A stretch of DNA of 39,826 nucleotides, from positions 1 through 39,826 of IMG/VR virus record IMGVR_UViG_3300004192_000001; one strand, written 5' to 3'. Positions 17,913 through 25,551 of this stretch are shown here, in pieces (position 1 is the stretch's first letter; every line of letters starts with the position of its first letter). This DNA comes from a virus. The notes under the pieces were generated by a model that was given only the letters and a program-made list of their open reading frames with translations, ran no database searches and had not been told where the DNA came from. Both the position numbers and the translations under genes were made by a program.

Positions 17913-18155
17913 GGAGAGCTCCTGGGCGAAACGATGAACGGATTGGGTTCAGGTTTCGGCCAGGGTGGCGGCCGGGGCGGTCCCCGGCGGGCAAGGCCTA
18001 TCGATTTAACGTCCGCGTTCGACGGCCTGGCTTTCAGGCTAGCAGGCGGGCAACGCTCGGACAGCGAAGGTGCGGCCAGTCAAGGGTGAGGCAAATCACC
18101 CGTCCGATCTCCCCGACGCTGATCTTGCGTCGGGGATTTTGTCAAGAGTCCCGCG
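17913..18155. other. intergenic leader upstream of the capsid gene
   Basis: This is the longest gap inside the late operon, 243 bases. It carries a 9-bp hairpin (18111-18135) and no open frame that looks real. Capsid protein is needed in large excess, so a promoter or RNA processing signal here would make sense, but I could not identify clear promoter boxes. Confidence 0.5.
18111..18135. terminator. strong hairpin between late genes, partial terminator or RNA-processing element
   Basis: CCCCGACGC (18111-18119) and GCGTCGGGG (18127-18135) pair perfectly around a 7-base loop. The ATTTT run follows on the plus strand, so as an intrinsic terminator it would work better rightward. In the leftward late transcript the hairpin has no U-tract. 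There it could stall polymerase, protect the capsid mRNA 5' end or be an RNase III site. Confidence 0.55.
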
Positions 18156-18680
18156 TCAGGCCGGGCTCAACTGGATAAACTGGCCCTTCGGCACGAACAC
18201 GTCCGGGCTCGCCGAGGAGATATCGCCGGCTCCGATGAAGCGGCCATCTTCGAACATGAAGGCCCAGCCGCGCGAGAACACCAGCCCGTCCGGGATGGCG
18301 GAATGATCCTGCTCGGCGAAGCGGTCGCGACCGTGCGGGCTGTAGCTGCCGCCGGCGGCCTCGGCCGGCGTATCCTCGCGCCAGTCCGCCAGGAAGCCGC
18401 TGATCGCAGCCGCCGCATCGGCATCCGGCATGACAGCGCGGGCGCGACGCGGGGCGGGATCATTGGCCGGCGGATCGCCAGCCGCCGCGCTCTGCGCCGG
18501 GGCATCGTTCGCCTGCGCCGACTGTTCGCCGATCTCGCCCGGCTGCAAGGCCGGATCGCCGGGCGCGTCGGGGGCCGGCGGGGCATTCTCGCCGCCGGCC
18601 GCGACCACGACCGGATCGGGCGTGGCCGACGGCGCATCGGCCGGGGTCTCGGCCTTCACGGCCGGCTTCTGCTTCGACAT
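18156..18680 (-). CDS. Pro/Ala-rich late protein with compact C-terminal domain
   Basis: I chose the ATG at 18680 (MSKQKPAVKAE, 174 residues) because AGAGGAGG lies at the right distance upstream. Residues 1 to about 90 are low-complexity Pro/Ala/Asp (PVVVAAGGENAPPAPDAPG). The last 50 residues look folded (GLVFSRGWAFMFEDGRFIGAGD, DVFVPKGQFIQLS). The gene sits between scaffold and capsid. A flexible linker plus a small domain would fit a minor head or decoration protein. I do not recognise the family. Confidence 0.75.
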   Translation of the reverse strand: MSKQKPAVKAETPADAPSATPDPVVVAAGGENAPPAPDAPGDPALQPGEIGEQSAQANDAPAQSAAAGDPPANDPAPRRARAVMPDADAAAAISGFLADWREDTPAEAAGGSYSPHGRDRFAEQDHSAIPDGLVFSRGWAFMFEDGRFIGAGDISSASPDVFVPKGQFIQLSPA

Positions 18681-18709
18681 GTCATGCCCTCCTCTGCTGG
18701 GGCGGTGGA

Positions 18710-19648
18710 TCAACGCGGCTTGGCGACCTTCGCGATCTCCTCGAGGAGGCGATTGCGCTTGTCGTTGAACTCGGTATGGCGGGCATCGCGCGGGTCCATC
18801 AGGGCCTTCATGAAGCCTGGATCGTTCTGAAGCTGGTTGAGCTCGGCCCGCAGCGTCGTCTCCGATTTGCCGCCGAGCTGGCCGCCTCCGCCGGGCAGGA
18901 CGAGCCGCTCCTCGCCGAACGCCTTGCCGATCTCTGCGAACATCTTGACGACGCCAGGCGAGCCCATGACCTCCGACAGCATGGCCATGTCCATGCCCTC
19001 CGGCGCGAAATGGCGGAAGGCTCGCTCGCCGAGCGCCTTGTTGGCGTCATAAGCGCTGCCCCATTCGGTGCGGAGCGTGGCTTCCGTTTTCCGATCATCC
19101 TCGGCATAAGCGCTGGTGAGCGCTTCGAACTCCGCGAAGGATTTCGCCATGGTGCGTTCTAGCAGCGGCCCAGCCAACGCCGGCGGAACCCTGAGTTCAT
19201 GGGCAGCGTCGACAAACGCCGTCTCCAGACCTTCATTGTAGGGGTAGCCCTGCGGGGCCTTGGCTTTCGGGGTTTCGAGCTTGTAGTCCGCCCGGTTCTC
19301 TGTCCAGCCGATCTCCTTCCAGCCGTCCCAGGCGGCGAGATTGGCCGGGTCCGGCTTCTGCAGGACATTGCGATCCGTCACCGCCTTGTGCGCGTGCATC
19401 CCGGATTTCAGCGCTTCGGCCAGCGACGGCGCATTGCGCGAGGCGTAGAAATTCGCCGTGTCCTGGTCCAGGCCGAGATCCGCCTTGGCCCACCAGGGAT
19501 CGCCGCCGCCCTGCTGCTGGCCACCGCCTTGCTGACCGCTTCCCTGCTGACCGCCGCCCTGGCCGCCGGCGGCCGCGGCTGCGGCAGCTGCGGCCGCATC
19601 GCCACCCTGCTGGCCGCCGCCGGCGCCAGCCTGTCCCTGCTCACTCAT
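18710..19648 (-). CDS. capsid assembly scaffolding protein
   Basis: The 312-residue protein opens with a Gly/Gln/Ala-rich disordered stretch (residues 5-50). A helical core follows, with motifs usual in podoviral scaffolds (WWAKADLGLDQDTANFYASRN, LAAWDGWKEIGW, GYPYNEGLETAFVD). The C terminus is charged (RHTEFNDKRNRLLEEIAKVAK), as expected for the part that binds capsid subunits. The order portal, scaffold, capsid supports the call. It is needed for prohead assembly and is released before packaging. Confidence 0.85.
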   Translation of the reverse strand: MSEQGQAGAGGGQQGGDAAAAAAAAAAGGQGGGQQGSGQQGGGQQQGGGDPWWAKADLGLDQDTANFYASRNAPSLAEALKSGMHAHKAVTDRNVLQKPDPANLAAWDGWKEIGWTENRADYKLETPKAKAPQGYPYNEGLETAFVDAAHELRVPPALAGPLLERTMAKSFAEFEALTSAYAEDDRKTEATLRTEWGSAYDANKALGERAFRHFAPEGMDMAMLSEVMGSPGVVKMFAEIGKAFGEERLVLPGGGGQLGGKSETTLRAELNQLQNDPGFMKALMDPRDARHTEFNDKRNRLLEEIAKVAKPR

Positions 19649-19649
19649 C

Positions 19650-19946
19650 TCAGCTCCTCCGATCGTGGGGTCTCTCGATCAGGCCGTAGGCGTCGGCCGG
19701 ATCCATCTTCGCGAGCTTGAAAACCTCAAGCGCGAACTGGCGGCGGCCCTCGGCGATCGCGTCATCGCGCGATGTCAGGGCCTGGTTGTAATCGACGGTG
19801 AACAGGTTGCCGCGCAGGGCGATATCGGCCATGAGCTCGCGGTTCTGGCCCATGGCCTGATAGCCGTCGATGACGCGCTGCGCGTTGCCGGTGCTCGGCC
19901 AATAGGTCGCGAACCACCGCCGGAAAGCATCCCTCATACCGCTCAT
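19650..19946 (-). CDS. Bbp19-like small virion protein
   Basis: The 98-residue protein (FRRWFATYWPSTGNAQRVIDG, ELMADIALRGNLFTVDYNQ) resembles the small Bbp19-type proteins encoded between portal and scaffold in BPP-1-like and related temperate podoviruses. It overlaps the portal gene by ATGA. Its role in the virion is not established. The family assignment is from memory of its pattern and position. Confidence 0.65.
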   Translation of the reverse strand: MSGMRDAFRRWFATYWPSTGNAQRVIDGYQAMGQNRELMADIALRGNLFTVDYNQALTSRDDAIAEGRRQFALEVFKLAKMDPADAYGLIERPHDRRS

Positions 19947-21538
19947 AGCTGCCGTTCCTTCGCCAGGGAGCCGGCCTGCTGGGCATGAGCCGCCTCGGCC
20001 GCGATCGACACGGCCTGGCCGGTCTGCTCCAGGGCGACGGCCTGTTCCTGCGCCTGGGCACGGGCGGCGCGGCGCTTCTGGATATCCTCCGGCGAGCGCA
20101 TCGCGCCGGGAGCCGCGCCGAAGCCGTCATGGACGATGCCAAGCGTGCCGTCGATATCGAGCACATCCAGCGCCTCGGGGTCGACCTGGCCGAGCTGCAT
20201 CGCGACATTGGCGAACTGGAGCGTGGCGCGGGCGGTCGAAACCTGCTGGAGCTTGGCCAGCGGCGACTGGTAGATGACCTGGAGCTTCGCCTGGCGCTGC
20301 ACGAACTCGGGCGGCGGCGGCGGGAGCTGGCCGGCGCGACCGAGGATGCCGAGGCGGCGGGCGATGAAGCCGGACAGCATCCGCATGACGCGCATCAAGC
20401 CCGGCCCCATCTGGCGCAGACGCTCCTGCTCGTAGCCCATATATTCGGTCGCGGTCATCTGCGGGCGCTGCATCATCAGCATCTGCGAGAAGTAGAATGC
20501 CTCGCGAATGGCCTCGCGCCGCTGCTTCGACTGGTCCAGCGAGAGCTGGAGATTGCCGGCCGTGTTGAGCGGCACGAGCAATTGCTTGCCCTGCTCGGTG
20601 AGCGTGCCGCTCAGAACGGCGTTCGGCACCACGTCCGAGACGTTCACGACACTGTCGTCATGCGCCAGCAGCGTCGGCTCGGCCGCTTTCTGCGCCGCCA
20701 CCAGATGCGACCGCTCCATCTCCTGCAGCATGTTGACATCGGCTCGGGCGATATGGCCGGGACCGATCGCATAGGGCGACGTGCTGCGCTTCTTCCAGCG
20801 GATGGTGTGGAAGGGCAGCTCGTAATAGCCGCCAAGCCGCTCCAGGCTCTTCAGGTCCGGCGAGCAATAGACCGAACAGAAACGGCCGAACTCCGGCCCG
20901 ATCCGGCCCTGGACATGGTTGGGGTTCTGCCAGACGCCCTGGACGATCTTGTAGGTGCGATCGTCCATCACATCCGCGACATTGCCCCACCAGCCCTTGA
21001 TCTGCCGGCCCTTGAGCTCGAATTCGCGGTGGAAGCGGTCGATCTCGCCATGAGCGTCGACATCCCAGAAGCACTGGCCGAGCGGCAAGGCACGGTCGAC
21101 GATGCGGCCCTTGCCGAGCTCCTCCTCCTGCATCAGCGTGCCCTGGCCGAACACGCCGGTATCGGCATAGACGGGCGCGATCTCCTCATAGAACGACGAC
21201 ACCGCCGGGCCGAGCGAGGACAGCCCCAGCGACGTGGTCGAGTAGAGCCAGGCCTTCATCGGTTGCCAGGCATTGAAATCGGGATCTTCCGTGCCGAGCT
21301 CGATCCAGCGGTTTGCCGGATTGGTGAGCTGCCCGAAGATGCCCGCCTGGAAATTGTCGACCGCGTAGAGCTGCGTGCTGTCGAACAGCTCGTCATAGCG
21401 CGTCCGCCTTGTCTCGCCGTTGCGGATCGACTGGTCCGGGGCCATGAGGCGGGCGTTGTCGTCCCAGTCGCCCTCCTCCAGCTGGCGCACCGTCCGCATG
21501 TCCTCATGGCGGCGGATGACGCTGTCGCGGTCGAGCAT
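19943..21538 (-). CDS. portal (head-to-tail connector) protein
   Basis: The 531-residue protein matches the T7-type head-tail connecting protein pattern: RHEDMRTVRQLEEGDWDDNARLM at the start, YDELFDSTQLYAVDNFQAGIFG, then a long central wing and stem. It ends in a Gln/Ala-rich C terminus (KRRAARAQAQEQAVALEQTG). It forms the dodecameric ring through which DNA enters and leaves the capsid. Length is normal for the family. The Bbp19-like gene follows with an ATGA overlap. Confidence 0.9.
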   Translation of the reverse strand: MLDRDSVIRRHEDMRTVRQLEEGDWDDNARLMAPDQSIRNGETRRTRYDELFDSTQLYAVDNFQAGIFGQLTNPANRWIELGTEDPDFNAWQPMKAWLYSTTSLGLSSLGPAVSSFYEEIAPVYADTGVFGQGTLMQEEELGKGRIVDRALPLGQCFWDVDAHGEIDRFHREFELKGRQIKGWWGNVADVMDDRTYKIVQGVWQNPNHVQGRIGPEFGRFCSVYCSPDLKSLERLGGYYELPFHTIRWKKRSTSPYAIGPGHIARADVNMLQEMERSHLVAAQKAAEPTLLAHDDSVVNVSDVVPNAVLSGTLTEQGKQLLVPLNTAGNLQLSLDQSKQRREAIREAFYFSQMLMMQRPQMTATEYMGYEQERLRQMGPGLMRVMRMLSGFIARRLGILGRAGQLPPPPPEFVQRQAKLQVIYQSPLAKLQQVSTARATLQFANVAMQLGQVDPEALDVLDIDGTLGIVHDGFGAAPGAMRSPEDIQKRRAARAQAQEQAVALEQTGQAVSIAAEAAHAQQAGSLAKERQL

Positions 21539-21539
21539 C

Positions 21540-21806
21540 TCAGGCCCCCATCAGCTTCTTGAAGCCGAGCTGCGGCGCGGACATGTCACCGCGCCCGCCG
21601 AAAGCGATGGTGGAAGCCGCTCCGCGCCGGCCAAGCAGACGCTTCAGCGCATTGTCCGAGGACTGGCGGGCGGGCTCGCTGTCCTGCGCCGGACGCATCG
21701 CCTCGCGGATGGCTTCGTCCGCCTTGGTCTGGCGCTCGGCGGCGGCGATCTGGGCTACGCGCTCGGTGCGCCCAGATAACATCTTGCTGATAGCCTTGAA
21801 GCACAT
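21540..21806 (-). CDS. small late protein with MCF N terminus
   Basis: I chose the ATG at 21806 (MCFKAISKMLSGRTERV, 88 residues) because AAAGGAGGCC precedes it and the previous gene stops 2 bases upstream. The longer open frame upstream is a shadow of the acetyltransferase. A short Cys-containing start followed by a charged helical body is a common pattern for small proteins encoded just before portal in podoviruses. No function is known to me. Confidence 0.7.
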   Translation of the reverse strand: MCFKAISKMLSGRTERVAQIAAAERQTKADEAIREAMRPAQDSEPARQSSDNALKRLLGRRGAASTIAFGGRGDMSAPQLGFKKLMGA

Positions 21807-21808
21807 CG

Positions 21809-22291
21809 TCAGGCCTCCTTTCGCGGGAACCAGGCGCAATGGACGAAATCCTCGCCGTTCTTGCCGAGGGCGCGCGCTACGCCCTCCTCGACGAAGCCGA
21901 GACGCGCGAGCCAACGACGGGAAACGGCATGCTCGACATGGGCCTGGCATTCGAGCCGGCGCAGGTTCGGCGCGCAGACGAGCGGCAGGAAGCGGCGCAG
22001 CACATAGCGATGGGCGGCCGGCGCGATCTCGCCCCAGCGATCGGTCGCGATCATCAGCCCGGTGCCGACGCCGGGCGACTTCAGCCAGACGCCGAGCAGT
22101 GCGACCGGCTCGCCATCAGCGGTGCAGAGCGCTTCGAGACGGATCATCATCGGCCGCGAAAGCTCGATATCGGCGACCAGGTCCGCCGGCTCATCGGTCC
22201 AGCGGCCGGCATAGACCTCGCGCCGATCGGCCTCGCGCATGAAGGTGACGACGAAATGCACATCGGCTTCGCTGGCGGGCAGCACGATCAT
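21809..22291 (-). CDS. GNAT-family acetyltransferase-like protein
   Basis: I chose the ATG at 22291 (MIVLPASEADVHFVVTFM, 160 residues), which overlaps the TerL stop by ATGA. The pattern is that of a GNAT fold: the middle strand region (PVALLGVWLKSPGVGTGLMIAT) and a clear C-terminal motif (HAVSRRWLARLGFVEEG). The acetyl-CoA loop is degenerate, so activity is uncertain. GNAT proteins next to the terminase recur in podoviruses. They may modify a host or virion protein or serve structurally. Confidence 0.75.
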   Translation of the reverse strand: MIVLPASEADVHFVVTFMREADRREVYAGRWTDEPADLVADIELSRPMMIRLEALCTADGEPVALLGVWLKSPGVGTGLMIATDRWGEIAPAAHRYVLRRFLPLVCAPNLRRLECQAHVEHAVSRRWLARLGFVEEGVARALGKNGEDFVHCAWFPRKEA

Positions 22292-23847
22292 GTGTAGCTC
22301 CGCGTGATCGGGTTGAACCGGGGCGCGGGCTTCGGCTTGCCGCCCTTGCCGGTGCGGCGCTCCTCGCGCTCGCGAATGCGCTCGGACTTGCGGACGCGGG
22401 CCAGTTCCGTGCCCGTCATCATCGCGGCGTATTCCGCCGCCTCCATGATATGGCTGTCCGGGTTCTTGACCGCGCCGCCGCGATCGTTCGTGCCGTGCGT
22501 CGTGCGATACTGGTAGGTGCCGGCCATGGCGCGGCGGATCGTCGGGCAATGGGTGGCGTCGACCGTGAGCTTGCGCCGGCCATCCTTGATCTTCGAGCGG
22601 ATCGGCGCGTGCCGGCTTTCGGGATCGTTGGTCGGCGCTAGCTTGATATCCGTCACCTTGACGCCGAGCTCTGCCGCCAGGCGCGAGCGCATCGAGCCGA
22701 GCTTCGTATCAGCACCGGCATCCATCGCCGGGTCGCACATGAAATGGAACTCGCAGCCGGCGAAGCGCGGCTGGGCCATAACCACCTTCATCTTCTCGGC
22801 CAGGTCGAACTCATCGCCGCGATCGACGACTGCTTCCGCCAGGATATTCAGGTGGCTGTCGCCGAGCTCCTGCTCGAAGGCTGCGGCCGGGGTCAGGCCG
22901 CCATCGATGCCGACTAGGACGGGCAGGATCGGATAGGCCTTCAGCGGCTCGTGCGAGACGTGCACGTCATCGTCGAAATCGGCGTAGATCACGTCCGTTT
23001 CGCGGTTGTATCCGGGCTTGTGGTGGACCTTGATCTTGATCCACCAGGGGCGGTGCCGGTTGGCCTCCACCATCGCGTGGTAATAGGCGCGGCCGACCGC
23101 CTTCAGGTTCTCCGCGTCCGGCTCCAGCCCGCCCGGTTGCTTGAAGTGCAGATAGCCTTCCGGCTTCTGCGGCCCCCAGAAATCGCGATAGACCCAACTG
23201 TCCGGCGCGGGGGCGTTGGCATCGCCGAAGATCGCGCCATAGGGGATCGCCTCGTCATCGGGGAGGCCGATCTCGCCCCGGTTCGGGAAGCGGCCCACGG
23301 TGCGGCCGAGATTGACGAAGAGGTCCTCGCGCAGCGTCGGCATCTCGTTCAGGTAGGCGTCCGTCGCCTCCGTGCCGCCGAGGCTATCCGGATCCGCATC
23401 GTCGCCCCAGGCGAGGAAGTTGACCTCCATGAAGATCGGCCCCCAGCCATCGTCGAAGGAGAGCTCGAACTTGCCCGGCCTCGGCGACGAGCCGGTCATC
23501 TTCGCGCCCAGGCGATCGGGATCGAGGATCTTGCACCAGCTGGGGACCGTGGTTTGCCAGATGTCCTTGTAGGTCGAGCGATAGACATTCAGCCGGTAGT
23601 GGCGCGGCGCGCCCTTCAGGCGCTTGCCGTTGTGCAGCATCGGTGGCTGCTGCATCGCCGCCCGCAGCGCGCGCTTGACGCAGGCCGTCGTCTTGCCGGA
23701 GCCGACCGGGCCGGAGAGCAGATCCCGCGTGCCGCGCGACATGATGAAAGCATCGGAAACGCCACCGGCGCTCTCCAAGAGCGACGCGCCCGCGCCGTAG
23801 CTGCGCAGGGCTTCGTCGAGTGTGCCATAGCGAAGCGCGAGGCTCAT
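22288..23847 (-). CDS. terL: terminase large subunit (packaging ATPase/nuclease)
   Basis: I chose the ATG at 23847 (MSLALRYGTLD, 519 residues), where GGAGGAGGGCG precedes it and it overlaps the TerS stop. Walker A is GPVGSGKT (46-53). A Walker-B-like segment (ATDAYLNEM) follows. The C-terminal nuclease half shows LVGIDGGLTP and CDPAMDAG as likely metal-binding Asp motifs. The C terminus is basic (RIREREERRTGKGGKPKP). The protein drives DNA into the prohead through the portal and cuts concatemers. Length and order (TerS, TerL) fit the family. Confidence 0.9.
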   Translation of the reverse strand: MSLALRYGTLDEALRSYGAGASLLESAGGVSDAFIMSRGTRDLLSGPVGSGKTTACVKRALRAAMQQPPMLHNGKRLKGAPRHYRLNVYRSTYKDIWQTTVPSWCKILDPDRLGAKMTGSSPRPGKFELSFDDGWGPIFMEVNFLAWGDDADPDSLGGTEATDAYLNEMPTLREDLFVNLGRTVGRFPNRGEIGLPDDEAIPYGAIFGDANAPAPDSWVYRDFWGPQKPEGYLHFKQPGGLEPDAENLKAVGRAYYHAMVEANRHRPWWIKIKVHHKPGYNRETDVIYADFDDDVHVSHEPLKAYPILPVLVGIDGGLTPAAAFEQELGDSHLNILAEAVVDRGDEFDLAEKMKVVMAQPRFAGCEFHFMCDPAMDAGADTKLGSMRSRLAAELGVKVTDIKLAPTNDPESRHAPIRSKIKDGRRKLTVDATHCPTIRRAMAGTYQYRTTHGTNDRGGAVKNPDSHIMEAAEYAAMMTGTELARVRKSERIREREERRTGKGGKPKPAPRFNPITRSYT

Positions 23848-24389
23848 TCGCCCTCCTCCGCCGTGGCTTCGATCGTCTCCGGGGTCTGACCGTTGAACCA
23901 GGTCGCCCAAGGCGCGCCGCCGTTCGCGTTGCCGACCTGGCCGCCGATCGCCAATGCGACGAAGGGCACCGGACGACCCTGATCGTCCACGGGCTGCATG
24001 CGGGCCATGAAGTAGGGCGCAAGCTCCATGCGGATTTTCTGCTGGCGATCGAAGGCCTCGGCCACCGTGCAGCCCAGGCGCTTGGCGAGCTCTTCCGGTT
24101 CGAGCATCGCCCAGCGCGCCATGGCCTCCTGCGGCGTACCGCCGAGGAGATGGACGATCCATTGCTTGAGCTCGCGGGTCGCGAGGTTCTGCGCTCCCTT
24201 CGGACGGCCAGCCTTGCCGGTCCGCTCGACCTCGGCGGCAAGCTTCCCGTCATTCCAGCTCAGTCGCTCGGCCGAAGGGCGCTGCGACATCGCCAACATG
24301 TCGAGCTGCTCACCCTCGGCCGGCAGCGCGCCCTGCGCCTGAGCCAGCAGGCCTGCGACCGCGCCGGCAGTTCCGTGCTGGTCAGCCAT
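23844..24389 (-). CDS. terS: terminase small subunit
   Basis: I chose the ATG at 24389 (MADQHGTAGAV, 181 residues). It has GGGGAGG upstream, and the open frame beyond it is low-quality translation of the non-coding leader. The middle (GRPKGAQNLATRELKQWIVHL) resembles the DNA-recognition region of a small terminase. LGCTVAEAFDRQQKIRMELAPYFM is helical and may oligomerise. It is the first gene of the late operon and overlaps TerL by ATGA. It would recognise the packaging site, for which the hairpins at 24573-24632 are a candidate. Confidence 0.8.
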   Translation of the reverse strand: MADQHGTAGAVAGLLAQAQGALPAEGEQLDMLAMSQRPSAERLSWNDGKLAAEVERTGKAGRPKGAQNLATRELKQWIVHLLGGTPQEAMARWAMLEPEELAKRLGCTVAEAFDRQQKIRMELAPYFMARMQPVDDQGRPVPFVALAIGGQVGNANGGAPWATWFNGQTPETIEATAEEGE

Positions 24390-24572
24390 CCCGAACCTCC
24401 CCGGAACCCATGGTTTCCAGGACGTCTGTCTTCGCCGGCCCTGTTCCCGGAGCCCCGGAGCCCCTGGCCCCACCGCCCCACCGATCCGCGTTTTCGCCCC
24501 TTCCATCAGGGAAGGCCGGGAGGCCCGGCACAGGCGCGCCAAAGCGGGCGGCGAAGAGGGGGCGGGTCGCGG

Positions 24573-24632
24573 CCGGGGGTACGCCCCCCGGCAGGGGGTG
24601 GGGGGGTGCCTTTTGTGGCGACGCCACCCCCC
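24573..24632. other. cluster of G/C hairpins upstream of terS, candidate cos/packaging site
   Basis: CCGGGGG (24573-24579) pairs with CCCCCGG (24585-24591) around TACGC. Next to it GGGGGGTG (24601-24608) pairs with CACCCCCC (24625-24632), with an inner GTGGC/GCCAC pair (24615-24619 and 24623-24627). This lies about 180-240 bases before the terS start. G-rich dyads just upstream of the terminase genes are typical of cos regions in proteobacterial prophages. That role is inference. Confidence 0.4.
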
Positions 24633-24968
24633 ATGCTGACGAGGCATTTACGATGGATCGCGCGCTAAGCCGTTGATATCGCACAGCATGACTGGCGACT
24701 GGCGGCCGATTTGCTGGCGACAAGGGCCGAAAGCGGCCCGTTTCGCCCTGGTCGAGCGCCCTCGCCTGCCCCTGGTCGAGCACCTCGCGCGCCCGCAGCG
24801 AGGCCGACGCACTCACACCCAACACCCCATTTCCGACCGTTCCGGCGCTACGGAGCTCCGCGACGGCCAAGCCCTTGAATATCCGAGGATATTTAATCGC
24901 CTGCGGCGCTGCGGAGCCGATCGAGCAGGGATGATCCGCAACAGGCCCGCTTGCCGCCGTCGCGCGGC

Positions 24969-25270
24969 GTTGCAATGGGCGTTGCAGGTAAATCATTGAA
25001 ATATATATAGATTTATCATCTGCAACACTTGCAACACTTGCAACAGGCCCGAGCCCGCGCGTAGATGCGCCCGCTCTCGCCCGCTCCCGCCTTCGCATGT
25101 GCCTACGCGAGGCAAGGCGGCGTTGCAGGTGTTGCAACCGTTGCAGCGCCGAATAATCGAGCGATTGCAACGCCTTACGCTGCAACACACTGCGCAACAC
25201 CCCTGCAACACCTGATGGCCCGAACCCAGTAAGCGCGCGCGATCCAATCGCGTGGCCAAACAGGGTTGCA
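24969..25270. repeat. iteron-like array of GTTGCA/TGCAAC motifs
   Basis: About a dozen copies of GTTGCA or its complement occur in 300 bases. TGCAAC-type copies repeat with 9-bp period at 25021, 25030 and 25039. GTTGCA-type copies repeat with the same period at 25122, 25131 and 25140, in the opposite orientation. Singles lie at 24969, 24981, 25166, 25181, 25204 and 25265. The spacing and clustering resemble replication-origin iterons or a dense protein-binding array. No credible gene covers the region. Confidence 0.7.
24988..25020. other. A+T-rich tract inside the iteron array (candidate unwinding element)
   Basis: This 33-base stretch is almost all A/T, including ATATATATA, in an otherwise GC-rich region. 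It is flanked by GTTGCA motifs on both sides. An easily melted element beside iterons is the usual layout of a replication origin. That reading is inference. Confidence 0.55.
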
Positions 25271-25313
25271 GGGAGGCAGGGCCGAAGCGGCATGCAGCGC
25301 GATCCATAGGAAG

Positions 25314-25356
25314 TGTGAACTTTCACACGCGCATCTGATTTGCGCCCGCCTGTCAA
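25314..25356 (-). promoter_or_regulatory. leftward promoter/operator module, copy 1 (faces the late operon)
   Basis: On the minus strand this reads TTGAC, 9 variable bases, CAAATCAGAT, then CGTGTGAAAGTTCACA. The operator on the plus strand is GTGTGAA-CT-TTCACAC (25313-25328), a 7-bp inverted repeat. The same elements with identical spacing occur at 35631-35673 next to the Cro-like gene. TTGAC would be a -35 box; a clear -10 box is not visible. The module points toward terS, 0.9 kb away, across the iteron region. Confidence 0.65.
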
Positions 25357-25383
25357 TATGTGCGCGCGAGCCTGGAGCGCGCC

Positions 25384-25403
25384 TTGTCCACAGCCTATCC
25401 ACT
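25384..25403. promoter_or_regulatory. DnaA-box-like pair
   Basis: TTGTCCACA (25384-25392) differs from the DnaA consensus TTATNCACA at one position. CTATCCACT (25395-25403) is a weaker second match on the same strand, directly adjacent. Their location between the iteron array and ardC supports a replication role, though short matches can occur by chance. Confidence 0.4.
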
Positions 25404-25551
25404 GCGAAACGCCACTTAGGTGAGCATTATCAGGTGCTTATGAAATATGTGAATATCATGTGATAATTCACTTGCATTTGTTTTGGCGCATGTGCAATAA
25501 CTCTCCTCACGGCGTTGGCAGACGCCGCCCCACGCACCCGGAGAGATCACC
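25404..25551 (+). promoter_or_regulatory. A+T-rich promoter region of the antirestriction gene
   Basis: The stretch 25420-25500 is A+T-rich compared with the surroundings. It contains TGTGAA (25448-25453) and the partial palindrome GTGATAATTCAC (25460-25471), both similar to the repressor operator half-site. TTGCAT (25473-25478) followed 17 bases later by CAATAA is a possible weak promoter for ardC. The ribosome site GGAGAGATCACC leads into the ATG at 25552. Confidence 0.5.

Noticed and set aside
19985-21562. Plus-strand frame of 525 codons opposite the portal gene
   Set aside because: Shadow of portal. His/Leu/Arg-rich translation without motifs or ribosome site.
24988-25047. CRISPR-like array because of regular short repeats
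   Set aside because: The repeats are 6-9 bp with 9-bp period and no spacers, and no cas genes are present.
24382-25356. Long open frame on the minus strand (324 codons) across the gene-free region, with LQRLQHLQ and VASVASVAD repeats in its translation
   Set aside because: The repeats are just the translation of the 9-bp GTTGCA/TGCAAC arrays. The frame runs into terS in another phase, has no ribosome site I trust, and its low-complexity Arg/Ala content looks like GC-rich non-coding sequence.
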